Below, in pieces: positions 34,424 through 42,834 of a stretch of 64,000 bases of DNA. Below the pieces are notes generated by a model that made no database searches, was not told the DNA's origin, and was given only the letters and a program-made list of their open reading frames with translations. The translations under genes were made by a program, and so were the position numbers. Each line of letters opens with the position of its first letter. Positions within the stretch are counted from its first letter, which is position 1. The stretch covers positions 4,281,001 to 4,345,000 of the forward strand of contig NZ_CP109787.1 in the NCBI RefSeq assembly GCF_025857195.1, given 5' to 3'. Origin of the DNA: Leisingera thetidis. Its GTDB lineage: Bacteria; Pseudomonadota; Alphaproteobacteria; Rhodobacterales; Rhodobacteraceae.

Positions 34424-35137
34424 TCACTCCCTGCATGTGCGGGCCGCCGCCTGCCGCTCCTTCTGCATTTGCTCCAGCGCGTCCCGCAGCATCGGCACCC
34501 GGTGCGGGCGGAAGCTCTGCCCGGTCACTTGCAGCCCCCGCATCCGGTCCAGCCGGAACACCCGCACCGCATCGCGCAGGCCGCACCAGGCAATCAGCAC
34601 GGTGGAGCGGTCGAAATAGACCACGCTCAGGGGTTTCACCTGCCGCTCTGTCACCGCGCCATAGCCGTCAGTATAACCAAAGCGCACCTCCACCTCGTCC
34701 CAGGCCGCCTGCCGCAGGTCCTGTGCGGAAATCGCCGGCGGCACGGGGCGCTCGAACCGGTAGGGGGCCAGCACCGCATGGCGCAGCCGGTGCGCCTGCC
34801 GCGGCGGCAGCCGCGCCTGCAGCTTGCGCAGCGCTTCGGAGGCCGCAGTGGCCAGTTCCGGGTCGCCGATCAACTCCACCTCGCGCAGGCCCAGCACCAG
34901 CGCCTCCAGTTCGGTATCGCGAAACCCCATGGGGGGCAGCGCATTGTCCTCGATCAGGGTAAAGCCATACCCCGCCTCGCCGTCGATCACCGCCCCCATC
35001 TCGCGCAGAGTGGCGATATCGCGGTGAATGCTGCGGGCCGAGACACCCAGGCCGCGGCCCAGCTCTGCCGCGGTGTGCGGACCGGGGCCCAGGCGCAGGG
35101 ACTGCATCAGCTGAAAAAGGCGGTGGGTGCGGGACAT
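34424..35137 (-). CDS. YafY-type transcriptional regulator (HTH plus WYL domain)
   Basis: A 237-residue DNA-binding protein. The N-terminal winged helix (HTAAELGRGLGVSARSIHRD at residues 21-40) is of the HTH_11 type, and the C-terminal half has a WYL-like sensor with VLIAWCGLRDAVRVFRLDRM, where the usual W-Y-L triplet is altered. It faces the GST-like gene across 84 bases, the arrangement usual for a local regulator. The 84-base gap shows a GACAGTTTTTGTCACCA segment (around 35160-35175) with partial dyad symmetry, a possible operator. Confidence 0.88.
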   Translation of the reverse strand: MSRTHRLFQLMQSLRLGPGPHTAAELGRGLGVSARSIHRDIATLREMGAVIDGEAGYGFTLIEDNALPPMGFRDTELEALVLGLREVELIGDPELATAASEALRKLQARLPPRQAHRLRHAVLAPYRFERPVPPAISAQDLRQAAWDEVEVRFGYTDGYGAVTERQVKPLSVVYFDRSTVLIAWCGLRDAVRVFRLDRMRGLQVTGQSFRPHRVPMLRDALEQMQKERQAAARTCRE

Positions 35138-35221
35138 GGCCTATTCTCTCTACGCCTGATGACAGTTTTTGTCACCATGCGGATCTAGGGTGCCCCCGAT
35201 CCGAAACGACAGGAGCCACCC

Positions 35222-35920
35222 ATGCTGACCCTTCTGACCTATCCCCGCAACGGCGCCGTCTTCAGCCTTAGCCCGTTTTGCGTCAAAGCGGCTCTGTTAC
35301 TGGCTTTTTCCGGCCAAAGCTGGACCCGCGAAGACCTGAGCGACCCGCGCGGGATGCCGCACCGCAAGCTGCCGGTGCTGCGCACCCCTGGCGGTCTGGT
35401 GCCGGACAGCAGCGCCATCCGCGCCTGGCTGGAACGGCGGGGCACCAACTTCGACGCTTCGCTCGGCACGCGGGACCGGGCGCAGGCGCGGATGCTTATC
35501 CGCATGGCCGAGGATACGCTGTACTTCCATGTGGTGTGCAACCGCTGGGACAATGACGCCGTCTGGCCCACGATCCGCGACAAGTACTTCCATGAGATTC
35601 CCGCCCTGATCCGCCGCCCGGTCGCCGGCGCCATCCGCCGCTCGGTGCACAAGGGGCTGATGTTCCAAGGCACCGCGCGGTTCAGCAAGGAGGAACGGAT
35701 CCAGCGTATCGATCAGGATCTGCAGGCCATCACCGCTCTGCTGAAGGGGCAGGATTTCCTGTTCGGAGCACACATCTCCAGCGCCGATTTCAGCGTTTCC
35801 TCGATGCTGCAGGCGATGGGGACAACTCCGGTCCGCACGCCGCTGGTGTCCCGTATCCTCGACGATGCGGTGCTCAAGCGTTACGTTAACCGGGTGTTCG
35901 AAACGGTGCCCCTGCCATGA
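35222..35920 (+). CDS. Glutathione S-transferase-like protein (FAX/metaxin-type)
   Basis: A 232-residue thioredoxin-fold protein. The N-terminal domain has the SPFCVKAALLLAFSG helix start and the cis-Pro region RKLPVLRT, with the glutathione-contact DSSAIRAWLE. The C-terminal helical domain contains DLQAITALLKGQDFLFG and the ISSADFSVSSMLQAM capping region. The arrangement resembles failed-axon-connection and metaxin-like GST proteins. The substrate is unknown. It is followed by a DUF1801 gene with a four-base overlap. Confidence 0.83.
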   Translation: MLTLLTYPRNGAVFSLSPFCVKAALLLAFSGQSWTREDLSDPRGMPHRKLPVLRTPGGLVPDSSAIRAWLERRGTNFDASLGTRDRAQARMLIRMAEDTLYFHVVCNRWDNDAVWPTIRDKYFHEIPALIRRPVAGAIRRSVHKGLMFQGTARFSKEERIQRIDQDLQAITALLKGQDFLFGAHISSADFSVSSMLQAMGTTPVRTPLVSRILDDAVLKRYVNRVFETVPLP

Positions 35921-36339
35921 CCCCGCCTTTTGCCAGCCGCGAAGTCGAAGCAGCCTTTGATTTCCCGGACCGGCAGGCCCGCGCGGGCCTGCTGGCGCTG
36001 CGCCGGCTTATCTTTGACACCGCCGCCCAGACGCCGGAAGCGGGCCGGATCGAGGAATCCTTGCGCTGGGGCCAGCCTTCCTATCTCACGCCGGAGAGCA
36101 AGACCGGCTCCACCCTCCGGCTGGGCGTGCCCAAGGATGCGCGCTTTGCGCTGTTTGTGCACTGTCAAAGCCGGCTGATCCCGGAATTCGCCGCGGCCTT
36201 CCCGGCCTGGGACCGGTTCGAGGGCACCCGGGCGGTGCTGTTCAATGACCCCCGGGACGTGGAGCCGATCCGCCACGGCTGGCTGATCAGGCGGGCGCTC
36301 ACCTACCGTATCCGGCCGCCGCTGGAGACCCCGGTCTGA
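35917..36339 (+). CDS. DUF1801 (YdhG-like) domain protein
   Basis: A 140-residue protein matching the DUF1801 fold: LLALRRLIFDTAAQTP near the start, ESLRWGQPSYLT in the middle, and a C-terminal RALTYRIRP. Related proteins share the SRPBCC-adjacent YdhG fold and have no established enzymatic role. It overlaps the GST-like gene by four bases, so the two are cotranscribed under the likely control of the divergent WYL regulator. Confidence 0.85.
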   Translation: MTPPFASREVEAAFDFPDRQARAGLLALRRLIFDTAAQTPEAGRIEESLRWGQPSYLTPESKTGSTLRLGVPKDARFALFVHCQSRLIPEFAAAFPAWDRFEGTRAVLFNDPRDVEPIRHGWLIRRALTYRIRPPLETPV

Positions 36340-36350
36340 GAAAATACTGC

Positions 36351-36370
36351 CCTGTCCCCGCGGGGACAGG
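36351..36370. terminator. Shared hairpin between DUF1801 gene and rnr
   Basis: CCTGTCCCCG (36351-36360) and CGGGGACAGG (36361-36370) form a 20-base perfect palindrome, effectively an 8-bp stem with a 4-base loop. It lies between convergent genes, just before the rnr stop at 36374. AAAA precedes it, which gives a T-rich tail on the minus strand. Confidence 0.75.
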
Positions 36371-36373
36371 CGC

Positions 36374-38653
36374 TCATTTCCGGCGTTTGCGTTCCACCTT
36401 GCGCTTCACCTTGGCGGCCTTGTGCTTGGACTTCGCCGCCTTGCGCTTCAGGGTGCGTCCTGCCGGGCTGCGCCGCCCGCCCTTGCGGGCTCCGCCGCCT
36501 TCCGGCAGCTGCTGGTCTTCGATGGCCAGCAGCTCCAGCTCCAGCCCGCCGGTCACCGGTGCCGCCTGGGTCAGCCGCACCGTGACCCGCTGGCCAATCG
36601 CCAGGGTCATGCCGGTGTCAGACCCGGTCAGCGTGCCGGCCTGGGGGTCGAAATGGAAGAACTCCCGCCCGATCGAGCGTACCGGCACCAGCCCGTCGGC
36701 CCCGGTTTCATCCAGCTTCACAAAGGCCCCGAAGCGGGCAATGCCGCTGATCCGGCCAGCAAACTCGTTGCCGACCCGCTCGCTCAGATAGGACGCAAGA
36801 TAGCGGTCCGTGGTGTCCCTCTCGGCAATCATCGAGCGCCGTTCGGTATCGGAGATATGGGTTGCAGTCTCTTCCAGGCGTTCGATTTCCTCCGCAGTCA
36901 GGCCGTCATCGCCCCAGCCATGCGCCGAGATCAATGAGCGGTGCACGATCAGGTCGGCATAGCGGCGGATCGGCGAGGTGAAATGCGCGTAATTGCGCAG
37001 CGCCAGGCCGAAGTGGCCGAAGTTCTCCGGGTTGTAATAGGCCTGCTGCATCGACCGCAGGGTGGAGATATTGATCAGCTCCGCATCATCCGTCCCCGCC
37101 GCATGATTGAGCAGCGCGTTCAGATGCCGGGTCTGCAGCACCTGTCCCTTGGCCAGGTTCAGCCCTGCCGCGCGCGCGGTTTCCCGCAACGCTTCCAGCT
37201 TCTCGGGCGCCGGCTCCTCATGCACCCGGAACAGGAGCGGCGAGCGTTTCTGGATCAGCGTCTCTGCCGCGGCAACATTGGCGAGGATCATGAATTCCTC
37301 GATCAGCTTGTGCGCATCCAGCCGGTCGCGGAAGGCAACCGAGGTGACATGGCCATCGTCATCCAGCACGATCTTGCGTTCCGGCAGGTCCAGATCCAGC
37401 GGCTCGCGCTCGGCTCTTGCCGTTGTTAGAGCCTGATAAGCGGCGTAAAGTGGCTTGATCACATCATTGAGGAAAGGTGCGGTCTTCTCGTTCGGATCGC
37501 CGTCCATCGCCTCCTGCACCTCGGCGTAATTCAGCGAGGCCACGGAGCGCATCAGCCCGCGGACGAACTTGTGGGTGATCTTGTTGCCCTCGGCATCCAC
37601 CTGCATCCGCACCGCGACACAGGCGCGCGGCACGCCTTCGTGCAAGCTGCACAGGTCGCCCGACAGCCGGTCCGGCAGCATCGGCACGACCCGGTCGGGG
37701 AAATAGCTGGAGTTGCCGCGTTTCCTCGCCTCGCGGTCCAGCGCCGAGCCGGAGCGCACATAGGCCGCCACATCGGCAATCGCCACCCAGATCACATGGC
37801 CGCCGGGGTTCCTGGGATCGTCATCGGCATGGGCATAGCAGGCGTCGTCATGGTCGCGCGCGTCCGCCGGGTCGATGGTGACCAGCGGCAGCTCGCGCAG
37901 ATCCTCGCGGCCCTTCAGCCCCATCGGCTTGGCGGCATCCGCCTCCGCCATCACCTTGTCGGGGAATTGATCGGGGATGCCGTGCTGATGAATCGCAATC
38001 AGCGATACCGCCTTGGGCGCCGCAGGGTCGCCCAGCCGTTCAACAATCCGCGCACGCGGCAGGCCCATGCGGCCCTTGGGGCCGGCCTGTTCCGCCTCGA
38101 CCAGCTCGCCGTCCCTGGCGTCATTGATGGCATCCGGGGCCACCATCCATTCGGTTGACGCCGCCTTGTCGATCGGCACGATCCGGCCGCCCTCAGATCC
38201 GGTGCGGAAGATCCCCAGAACCCGTTTCGGGTTGCTGCCGATACGGCGGATCAGCCGGGCTTCGTAGTTGTGGTCCTGATCCGGCACCATCTGCAGCTTG
38301 GCGAGGATCTTGTCGCCTTCACCCAACGCCGGGTCGGAGGCGCGGGTCAGGATCAGAATGACCGGTTCCACTCCTTCGCCATGCCATTCCAGCGGCCGGC
38401 CATACAGATCGCCGTCCGCGTTCGGTGCTTTCACCTGCAGCACGGTCACGGGGGGCAGCTGATCCGGGTCGCGGTAGGTCTTCTTGCGTTTCTGCAAGTG
38501 GCCCTCACCCTCCAGCTCCTTGAGGATGCGCTTGAGGTCGATGCGGTCGGCACCCTTGATGCCAAAGGCCTTGGCGATATCGCGCTTGGAGGTATGGGTC
38601 GGGTTGGCGGAGATCCAGTCGAGGATTTCGGCCTTGGAGGGAATACGGCTCAT
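36374..38653 (-). CDS. rnr: Ribonuclease R
   Basis: RNase R is a processive 3'-5' exoribonuclease that degrades structured RNA. The 759-residue protein has an N-terminal winged-helix part (SKRDIAKAFGIKGADRIDLK), cold-shock domains, the RNB catalytic domain with the Asp cluster in TIDPADARDHDDACYA (about residues 270-285) and the FTSPIRRYADLIVHR motif, an S1 domain (GRISGIARFGAFVKLDETG), and a Lys/Arg-rich tail. The ATG at 38653 begins the conserved MSRIPSKAEILDW and follows GGAG; an upstream ATG at 38674 has no ribosome site. Confidence 0.96.
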   Translation of the reverse strand: MSRIPSKAEILDWISANPTHTSKRDIAKAFGIKGADRIDLKRILKELEGEGHLQKRKKTYRDPDQLPPVTVLQVKAPNADGDLYGRPLEWHGEGVEPVILILTRASDPALGEGDKILAKLQMVPDQDHNYEARLIRRIGSNPKRVLGIFRTGSEGGRIVPIDKAASTEWMVAPDAINDARDGELVEAEQAGPKGRMGLPRARIVERLGDPAAPKAVSLIAIHQHGIPDQFPDKVMAEADAAKPMGLKGREDLRELPLVTIDPADARDHDDACYAHADDDPRNPGGHVIWVAIADVAAYVRSGSALDREARKRGNSSYFPDRVVPMLPDRLSGDLCSLHEGVPRACVAVRMQVDAEGNKITHKFVRGLMRSVASLNYAEVQEAMDGDPNEKTAPFLNDVIKPLYAAYQALTTARAEREPLDLDLPERKIVLDDDGHVTSVAFRDRLDAHKLIEEFMILANVAAAETLIQKRSPLLFRVHEEPAPEKLEALRETARAAGLNLAKGQVLQTRHLNALLNHAAGTDDAELINISTLRSMQQAYYNPENFGHFGLALRNYAHFTSPIRRYADLIVHRSLISAHGWGDDGLTAEEIERLEETATHISDTERRSMIAERDTTDRYLASYLSERVGNEFAGRISGIARFGAFVKLDETGADGLVPVRSIGREFFHFDPQAGTLTGSDTGMTLAIGQRVTVRLTQAAPVTGGLELELLAIEDQQLPEGGGARKGGRRSPAGRTLKRKAAKSKHKAAKVKRKVERKRRK

Positions 38654-38704
38654 ACACTCCGCGTAGCATGGCACGGGGGCGGCGTCATGGTGAAAAGCGC
38701 GCGC

Positions 38705-39385
38705 TCAGCGCTGCGGCAGATCGGCGCCGGTGTCGACGTCGTGCAGGGTATCGGTCAGTGCGATGCGCCAGCCGGGCAGGGTTTGCAAGGTGTCGGCCAG
38801 CGCATGTCCGGTGGACCAGCGGGTATTTCCAAACAGTGATTGGGGCAGGCGGGACGGGTGTTTGGCGCCCACCAGCCAATAGCCGCCGTCCGCTGCCGGG
38901 CCAAAGACCGCGTCATGATCGCCAAGGGCGGCAAAGGCCCGGGCGATATGGGCGCGAGTGATGGCGGGAATGTCGGCGCCGATCAGGCAAACGGGGGTGT
39001 TGACGTGCCAAGGAGCGCGCTTGTCACTGGGTAGGTGGGTAGGCGCCCTCCCGGGGGGAGGGCCGGGCGCGGCCCGGCCAGCGGCCGGCCCGGACGTCGC
39101 AACACCGGGCGCTGTCCTGAGCATCCGTTTCATCCGTTGGCCGAGATCACCATCGCCTTGCGCCTGGCGCGGCAGATCGGCAGGCCAAACCTTGGAAGCC
39201 ACAGCCCTGTCCGGCGCGACCGCCAGCACGATCTGCCAGCGCGGGTCGCGCAGACGCCGGATCAGCCGGGCGGATTGGTGGCGGAACCACCAAGTTGCCG
39301 GGATCACGCCAATGTCCCGTCCCAGGCGGGTCTTCACCCGCCCTGGTCGCGGCTCCTTGACCATGATCACCAGGGTGCGTTTCAC
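38705..39385 (-). CDS. TIGR04282/DUF2064-type glycosyltransferase with in-frame insertion
   Basis: A GT-A-like protein of the family named for arsenosugar synthesis. The N-terminus LVIMVKEPRPGRVKTRLGRD holds the nucleotide-binding loop; further motifs are GDLGQRMKRMLR, LIGADIPAITRAHIARAF with the metal-binding Asp, and GPAADGGYWLVG. Residues 94-130 (38996-39106) are a Pro/Gly/Ala-rich insertion not expected in the family and correspond to GC-rich palindromic DNA. Without it the length fits the usual 190-200 residues. It overlaps the GNAT gene by four bases. Whether the enzyme still works is unclear. Confidence 0.82.
   Translation of the reverse strand: MKRTLVIMVKEPRPGRVKTRLGRDIGVIPATWWFRHQSARLIRRLRDPRWQIVLAVAPDRAVASKVWPADLPRQAQGDGDLGQRMKRMLRTAPGVATSGPAAGRAAPGPPPGRAPTHLPSDKRAPWHVNTPVCLIGADIPAITRAHIARAFAALGDHDAVFGPAADGGYWLVGAKHPSRLPQSLFGNTRWSTGHALADTLQTLPGWRIALTDTLHDVDTGADLPQR
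38996..39106. repeat. GC-rich palindromic insertion inside the glycosyltransferase gene
   Basis: Two adjacent hairpins are visible: GCCCTCCC/GGGAGGGC (39045-39052 with 39056-39063) and GGCCGGGC/GCCCGGCC (39061-39068 with 39072-39079). The surrounding segment interrupts an otherwise conserved protein motif in frame. Confidence 0.65.
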
Positions 39386-39807
39386 GTGAAGCTGAGCACC
39401 ATGTCGCGGTGATCGATGCCGGCATCGTCATAGACCGGGCCAAAGGCGGTGAAGCCGAGTTTTTCATAAAACCCGATGGCATGAACCTGCGCGCCCAGCT
39501 TGGCCCTGGCAATGCCGGGGCAGGCTTGAGCCGTTTCGACCGCCGCCTCGATCAGCCTGGCGCCCAGCCCGGTGCCACGGGCGGAGGGCTGCACGCAGAC
39601 CCGGCCGATCTTGGCGGTATCCTCCTTGAAGACAATCCGTGCCGTCCCCACCGGGATACCGTCCTGCACCGCCAGCAGATGGGTGGCAGTGGCGTCCAGC
39701 GCGTCCTGTTCCTCTTCCACCGGCACGCCCTGTTCTTCGACAAACACTTGGTGGCGCAGGGCTAGACAGGTTTCCAGGTCCTTGGTGACCGAGATGCGCA
39801 GGCTCAT
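39382..39807 (-). CDS. GNAT-family N-acetyltransferase
   Basis: A 141-residue acetyltransferase of the ElaA/YjcF-like type: [18 protein letters not shown] at the N-terminus, the acetyl-CoA pyrophosphate loop [18 protein letters not shown] at about residues 72-89, and the C-terminal [20 protein letters not shown]. The acceptor is unknown. Four-base overlaps with dapE upstream and the glycosyltransferase downstream make a three-gene unit. Confidence 0.9.
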   Translation of the reverse strand: MSLRISVTKDLETCLALRHQVFVEEQGVPVEEEQDALDATATHLLAVQDGIPVGTARIVFKEDTAKIGRVCVQPSARGTGLGARLIEAAVETAQACPGIARAKLGAQVHAIGFYEKLGFTAFGPVYDDAGIDHRDMVLSFT

Positions 39808-40949
39808 GCAAAATAATCCTGCAGGATACGGGTATAGATGGCCTTCAGCTGGTGGATCTGTGCAACCTCAACCCGTTCGTCCACCTGATGCATGGTCTTG
39901 CCGACCAGGCCGAATTCCACCACCGGGCAGTGGTCTTTCACAAACCGCGCGTCCGAAGTGCCGCCTGTGGTCGACAGTTCCGGCGTCCTGCCGGTCTCTG
40001 TCTCAACCGCTTTCGAGACCAGATCCGATAGCGCGCCGGGCGGGGTGATGAAACTTTCGCCGGAGACTTTCACGTTCATTCCAATCTCAACGCCGAATTC
40101 CGCAGCCACCTTGTCTGCCTCGCCCTGCAGCCACTCCGTCAGGCTGGCGCCGGAGTGGGCATCGTTGAAGCGGATGTTGACGGCAGAGGTGGCCTGCGCC
40201 GGGATCACGTTGGTGGCGGTGTTGCCGGTGTCGATGGTGACCACCGCCAGGGTGGAGGCGTCGAAATGCGCGGTGCCCTGGTCCAGCTCATGGCTCGCCA
40301 GCCGGTCCATCAGCCGTGCCATCGCGTTCAGCGGGTTGTTGGCACGGTGCGGGTAGGCCGAATGCCCCTGTACCCCGGTCACGGTAAACCAGGCGGTGAG
40401 CGAGCCGCGGCGGCCGATCTTGATCATTTCACCTATCTCGTTGGGGCAGGTGGGCTCCCCCACAAGGCAGACGGACATCCGCTCATCCTCGCGGCTCATG
40501 TAGTCCAGCAGCGCAGTGGTGCCATCCACCGCATCGCCTTCCTCGTCACCGGTGATGGTCAGGATGATGGACCCGTCCGGCGGCGTGTCCTTCACGAAAT
40601 CAATGGCGGCTGCGGCAAAGGCGGCCACGCCTGACTTCATGTCGGTGGCGCCGCGGCCGTACATGAAACCGTCCTTCTCCTTGGCACCGAATGGCGGCAT
40701 GGTCCAGGCGGCCTCATCCCCCAGGGGCACCACATCGGTGTGGCCGTTGAAGCCAAAGGTCCTGGCATGGCCCTTGGCGCCCCAGCGGGCAAACAGGTTG
40801 CAGACCTCGCCGCGGTCGGTGCGGGTGCAATCAAAACCGGCCGCGCTCAGCAGGTTTTCCAGCAGCACCAGCGCGCCGCCTTCATCCGGCGTAACCGAAG
40901 GGCACCGGATCAGATCGGCGGTCAGGCGGGCGGGATCGGTCTGCGGCAT
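39804..40949 (-). CDS. dapE: Succinyl-diaminopimelate desuccinylase
   Basis: DapE hydrolyses N-succinyl-L,L-diaminopimelate in the lysine and peptidoglycan pathway. The 381-residue protein has the M20 dinuclear zinc site: [14 protein letters not shown] with the first His and catalytic Asp, [14 protein letters not shown] with the bridging Asp, the catalytic Glu in [11 protein letters not shown], and [20 protein letters not shown] near the C-terminus. dapD, the succinyltransferase two steps earlier in the pathway, lies at 47741-48568 as a separate unit. Confidence 0.96.
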   Translation of the reverse strand: MPQTDPARLTADLIRCPSVTPDEGGALVLLENLLSAAGFDCTRTDRGEVCNLFARWGAKGHARTFGFNGHTDVVPLGDEAAWTMPPFGAKEKDGFMYGRGATDMKSGVAAFAAAAIDFVKDTPPDGSIILTITGDEEGDAVDGTTALLDYMSREDERMSVCLVGEPTCPNEIGEMIKIGRRGSLTAWFTVTGVQGHSAYPHRANNPLNAMARLMDRLASHELDQGTAHFDASTLAVVTIDTGNTATNVIPAQATSAVNIRFNDAHSGASLTEWLQGEADKVAAEFGVEIGMNVKVSGESFITPPGALSDLVSKAVETETGRTPELSTTGGTSDARFVKDHCPVVEFGLVGKTMHQVDERVEVAQIHQLKAIYTRILQDYFA

Positions 40950-41258
40950 GGGCGGGCTCCTGAGCTTTTGGTCTGAACTGGCCTAGCGCGGATCGCGGCG
41001 CGGCGCAATTCACAGGTCATGCCGCAGATGTGGCGCAAAAGCTGCGGTTTTGCGATTGGGCTGCGCAAGCCCTGCCCGTGTGGCTAGAATCATGTTAAGC
41101 AAATGTTAATCAAGATAAACCCGAGGCAGGGTACTCCGAGAGCAGCACCACCGTAACAGCGGGGCGCACGCATTTGACCGGCGGTGGAGCCGCTGGCCAC
41201 GCAGACGGCCAGCCTGTCTGCGGGGGAACCTGCTCGTATTGCGGGAGCAGCGGGAACA
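40950..41258 (+). other. Intergenic region upstream of the choice-of-anchor/Hint gene
   Basis: About 300 bases between divergent dapE and the Hint-domain gene. The clear feature is the TTAA-N7-TTAA box at 41095-41109. The frame of the downstream gene is open from 41184, but that 5' extension has no ribosome site. Confidence 0.5.
41095..41109 (+). promoter_or_regulatory. Perfect TTAA-N7-TTAA CtrA-type box
   Basis: TTAAGCAAATGTTAA matches the CtrA consensus at all eight fixed positions. It lies 150 bases before the preferred ATG of the Hint-domain gene (75 before the alternative GTG) and 145 bases before the dapE start on the other strand. Confidence 0.6.
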
Positions 41259-42830
41259 ATGGTCAGGGCACGCGAGCTTAACTACCAGACAAATGCCTCT
41301 GCAGAGCAGATGGCGCAGACCATTTTCGGTGACGGTGCCACCGTCACCGGTGCCTCCTATTCGGGATGGAGCCAGTCTTCGGCGATCTATTCGGGTGGCG
41401 ATGCCCTGGCACCGGGCGCCACGCCCAGCGATTCCGGGGTGATCCTGTCGACCGGGCGCGCCAGCCATTTTACCCGCTCCGGCGGCGATCCCAACCGGTC
41501 CACGCAGACCTCGACCAATACGTCAGGCGAAAACAACAACCCGGACTTCAACGCCGCAGCGGGCACGAATACCTACGATGCCTCTTATCTGGATGTGCGC
41601 TTCATTCCCGATTCGGATGTCATGACGATGCAATTCGTCTTCTCCTCCGAAGAATTCCCGGAGTTCCAGAATTCGGTCTATCAGGACGTGGTCACTGTCT
41701 GGGTCAATGGCGAGCAGGTGCAGATGGAGATCGGCAACGGCCAGGCCAACCCCAGCAACATCAGTTCGTCGATCAACGAAAACCTCTATCTCGACAACGC
41801 GAATGACGATTACAACACCGAGATGGACGGTCTCACGCTCACCATGACGCTGACGATGCGCGTCAATCCGGGGGAGGAGAACGATATCCGCATCGGCATC
41901 GCCGATGTCAGCGACAGCAGCTACGACAGTAATCTGCTGATCGCTGCGGACTCGGTGCAGACTGATCTCGTGGCGATGACCGACAACGTTTATGTGGCGC
42001 CGGACAGCAGCAAGACCATTGATGTGCTGGCCAATGATGTGAACAATTCCGGCGGCACCCTGACCATCACCCATATCAATGGCAGCGAAGTTGCAGCGGG
42101 CTCGGTGGTGACGCTGAATACCGGCCAGGAGGTGCAGCTGAATGCGGATGGCACGCTGACTCTGGTTGGTGACGGCGACATCGAGGATTTCAATTTCACC
42201 TATCAGGTGAACAACGGGGTCAACTCCGACACCGGCTTTGTCAACGCAAGCTCGATTCCCTGTTTCGTCGCGGGCACCCGGATCCGTACGCCCGATGGCG
42301 AGGTGCCTGTAGAGGAGCTGCTGCCCGGCGACCTGGTGGAAACCCGTGACGGAGGTGCGCAGCCCGTGTGCTGGACCGGCGGGCGATCAGTCGTGGCAGA
42401 AGGGGATTTTGCCCCCATCCGCATTGCTGCAGACACCTTCGGGCTGCATGGCGAGCTGATGGTCTCGCCGCAGCACCGGGTGCTGGTGCGCGGCGCCCAT
42501 GCTGAACTGTTCTTTGGCGAGGAAGAAGTGCTGGTGGCGGCCAAGGATCTGGTCAACGGGCGCAGCATTGCCCGTAGCCCGGGCGGTGAGGTCACCTATG
42601 TGCACCTGATGTTCGATCGCCACCAAGTGATCTATTCCGAAGGGCTGGAAACCGAGAGTTTCCTGCCCGGACCGCAGATCGTCAATCTGTTCGACCAGCC
42701 GGTGGCGGAGGAGATCTGCGCATTGTTCCCGGAACTCGACCCGGATACCGGAGCGGGCTACAGCGCAGCAGCGCGTCCTGCTCTCAAAGCGTTTGAAGGC
42801 CGGCTGCTGGCTGCAATCCAGGCAGCCTGA
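41259..42830 (+). CDS. Choice-of-anchor L / Hint domain secreted protein
   Basis: A large surface or secreted protein. From the ATG at 41259 it is 523 residues; a GTG at 41184 would give 548. The domain order is a choice-of-anchor L-like module (AEQMAQTIFGDGATVTGASY through DVRFIPDSDVMTMQFVFSSE, about residues 15-215), a VCBS/Ig-like segment (TIDVLANDVNNSGGTLTITH), and a C-terminal Hint domain (PCFVAGTRIRTPDGEVPVEE with the nucleophilic Cys, and the SPQHRVLVRG motif). No signal peptide is seen, which fits type I secretion. Hint domains can self-cleave; here the tail ends shortly after the domain. Roseobacters often encode such proteins. Confidence 0.88.
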   Translation: MVRARELNYQTNASAEQMAQTIFGDGATVTGASYSGWSQSSAIYSGGDALAPGATPSDSGVILSTGRASHFTRSGGDPNRSTQTSTNTSGENNNPDFNAAAGTNTYDASYLDVRFIPDSDVMTMQFVFSSEEFPEFQNSVYQDVVTVWVNGEQVQMEIGNGQANPSNISSSINENLYLDNANDDYNTEMDGLTLTMTLTMRVNPGEENDIRIGIADVSDSSYDSNLLIAADSVQTDLVAMTDNVYVAPDSSKTIDVLANDVNNSGGTLTITHINGSEVAAGSVVTLNTGQEVQLNADGTLTLVGDGDIEDFNFTYQVNNGVNSDTGFVNASSIPCFVAGTRIRTPDGEVPVEELLPGDLVETRDGGAQPVCWTGGRSVVAEGDFAPIRIAADTFGLHGELMVSPQHRVLVRGAHAELFFGEEEVLVAAKDLVNGRSIARSPGGEVTYVHLMFDRHQVIYSEGLETESFLPGPQIVNLFDQPVAEEICALFPELDPDTGAGYSAAARPALKAFEGRLLAAIQAA

Positions 42831-42834
42831 CCGC

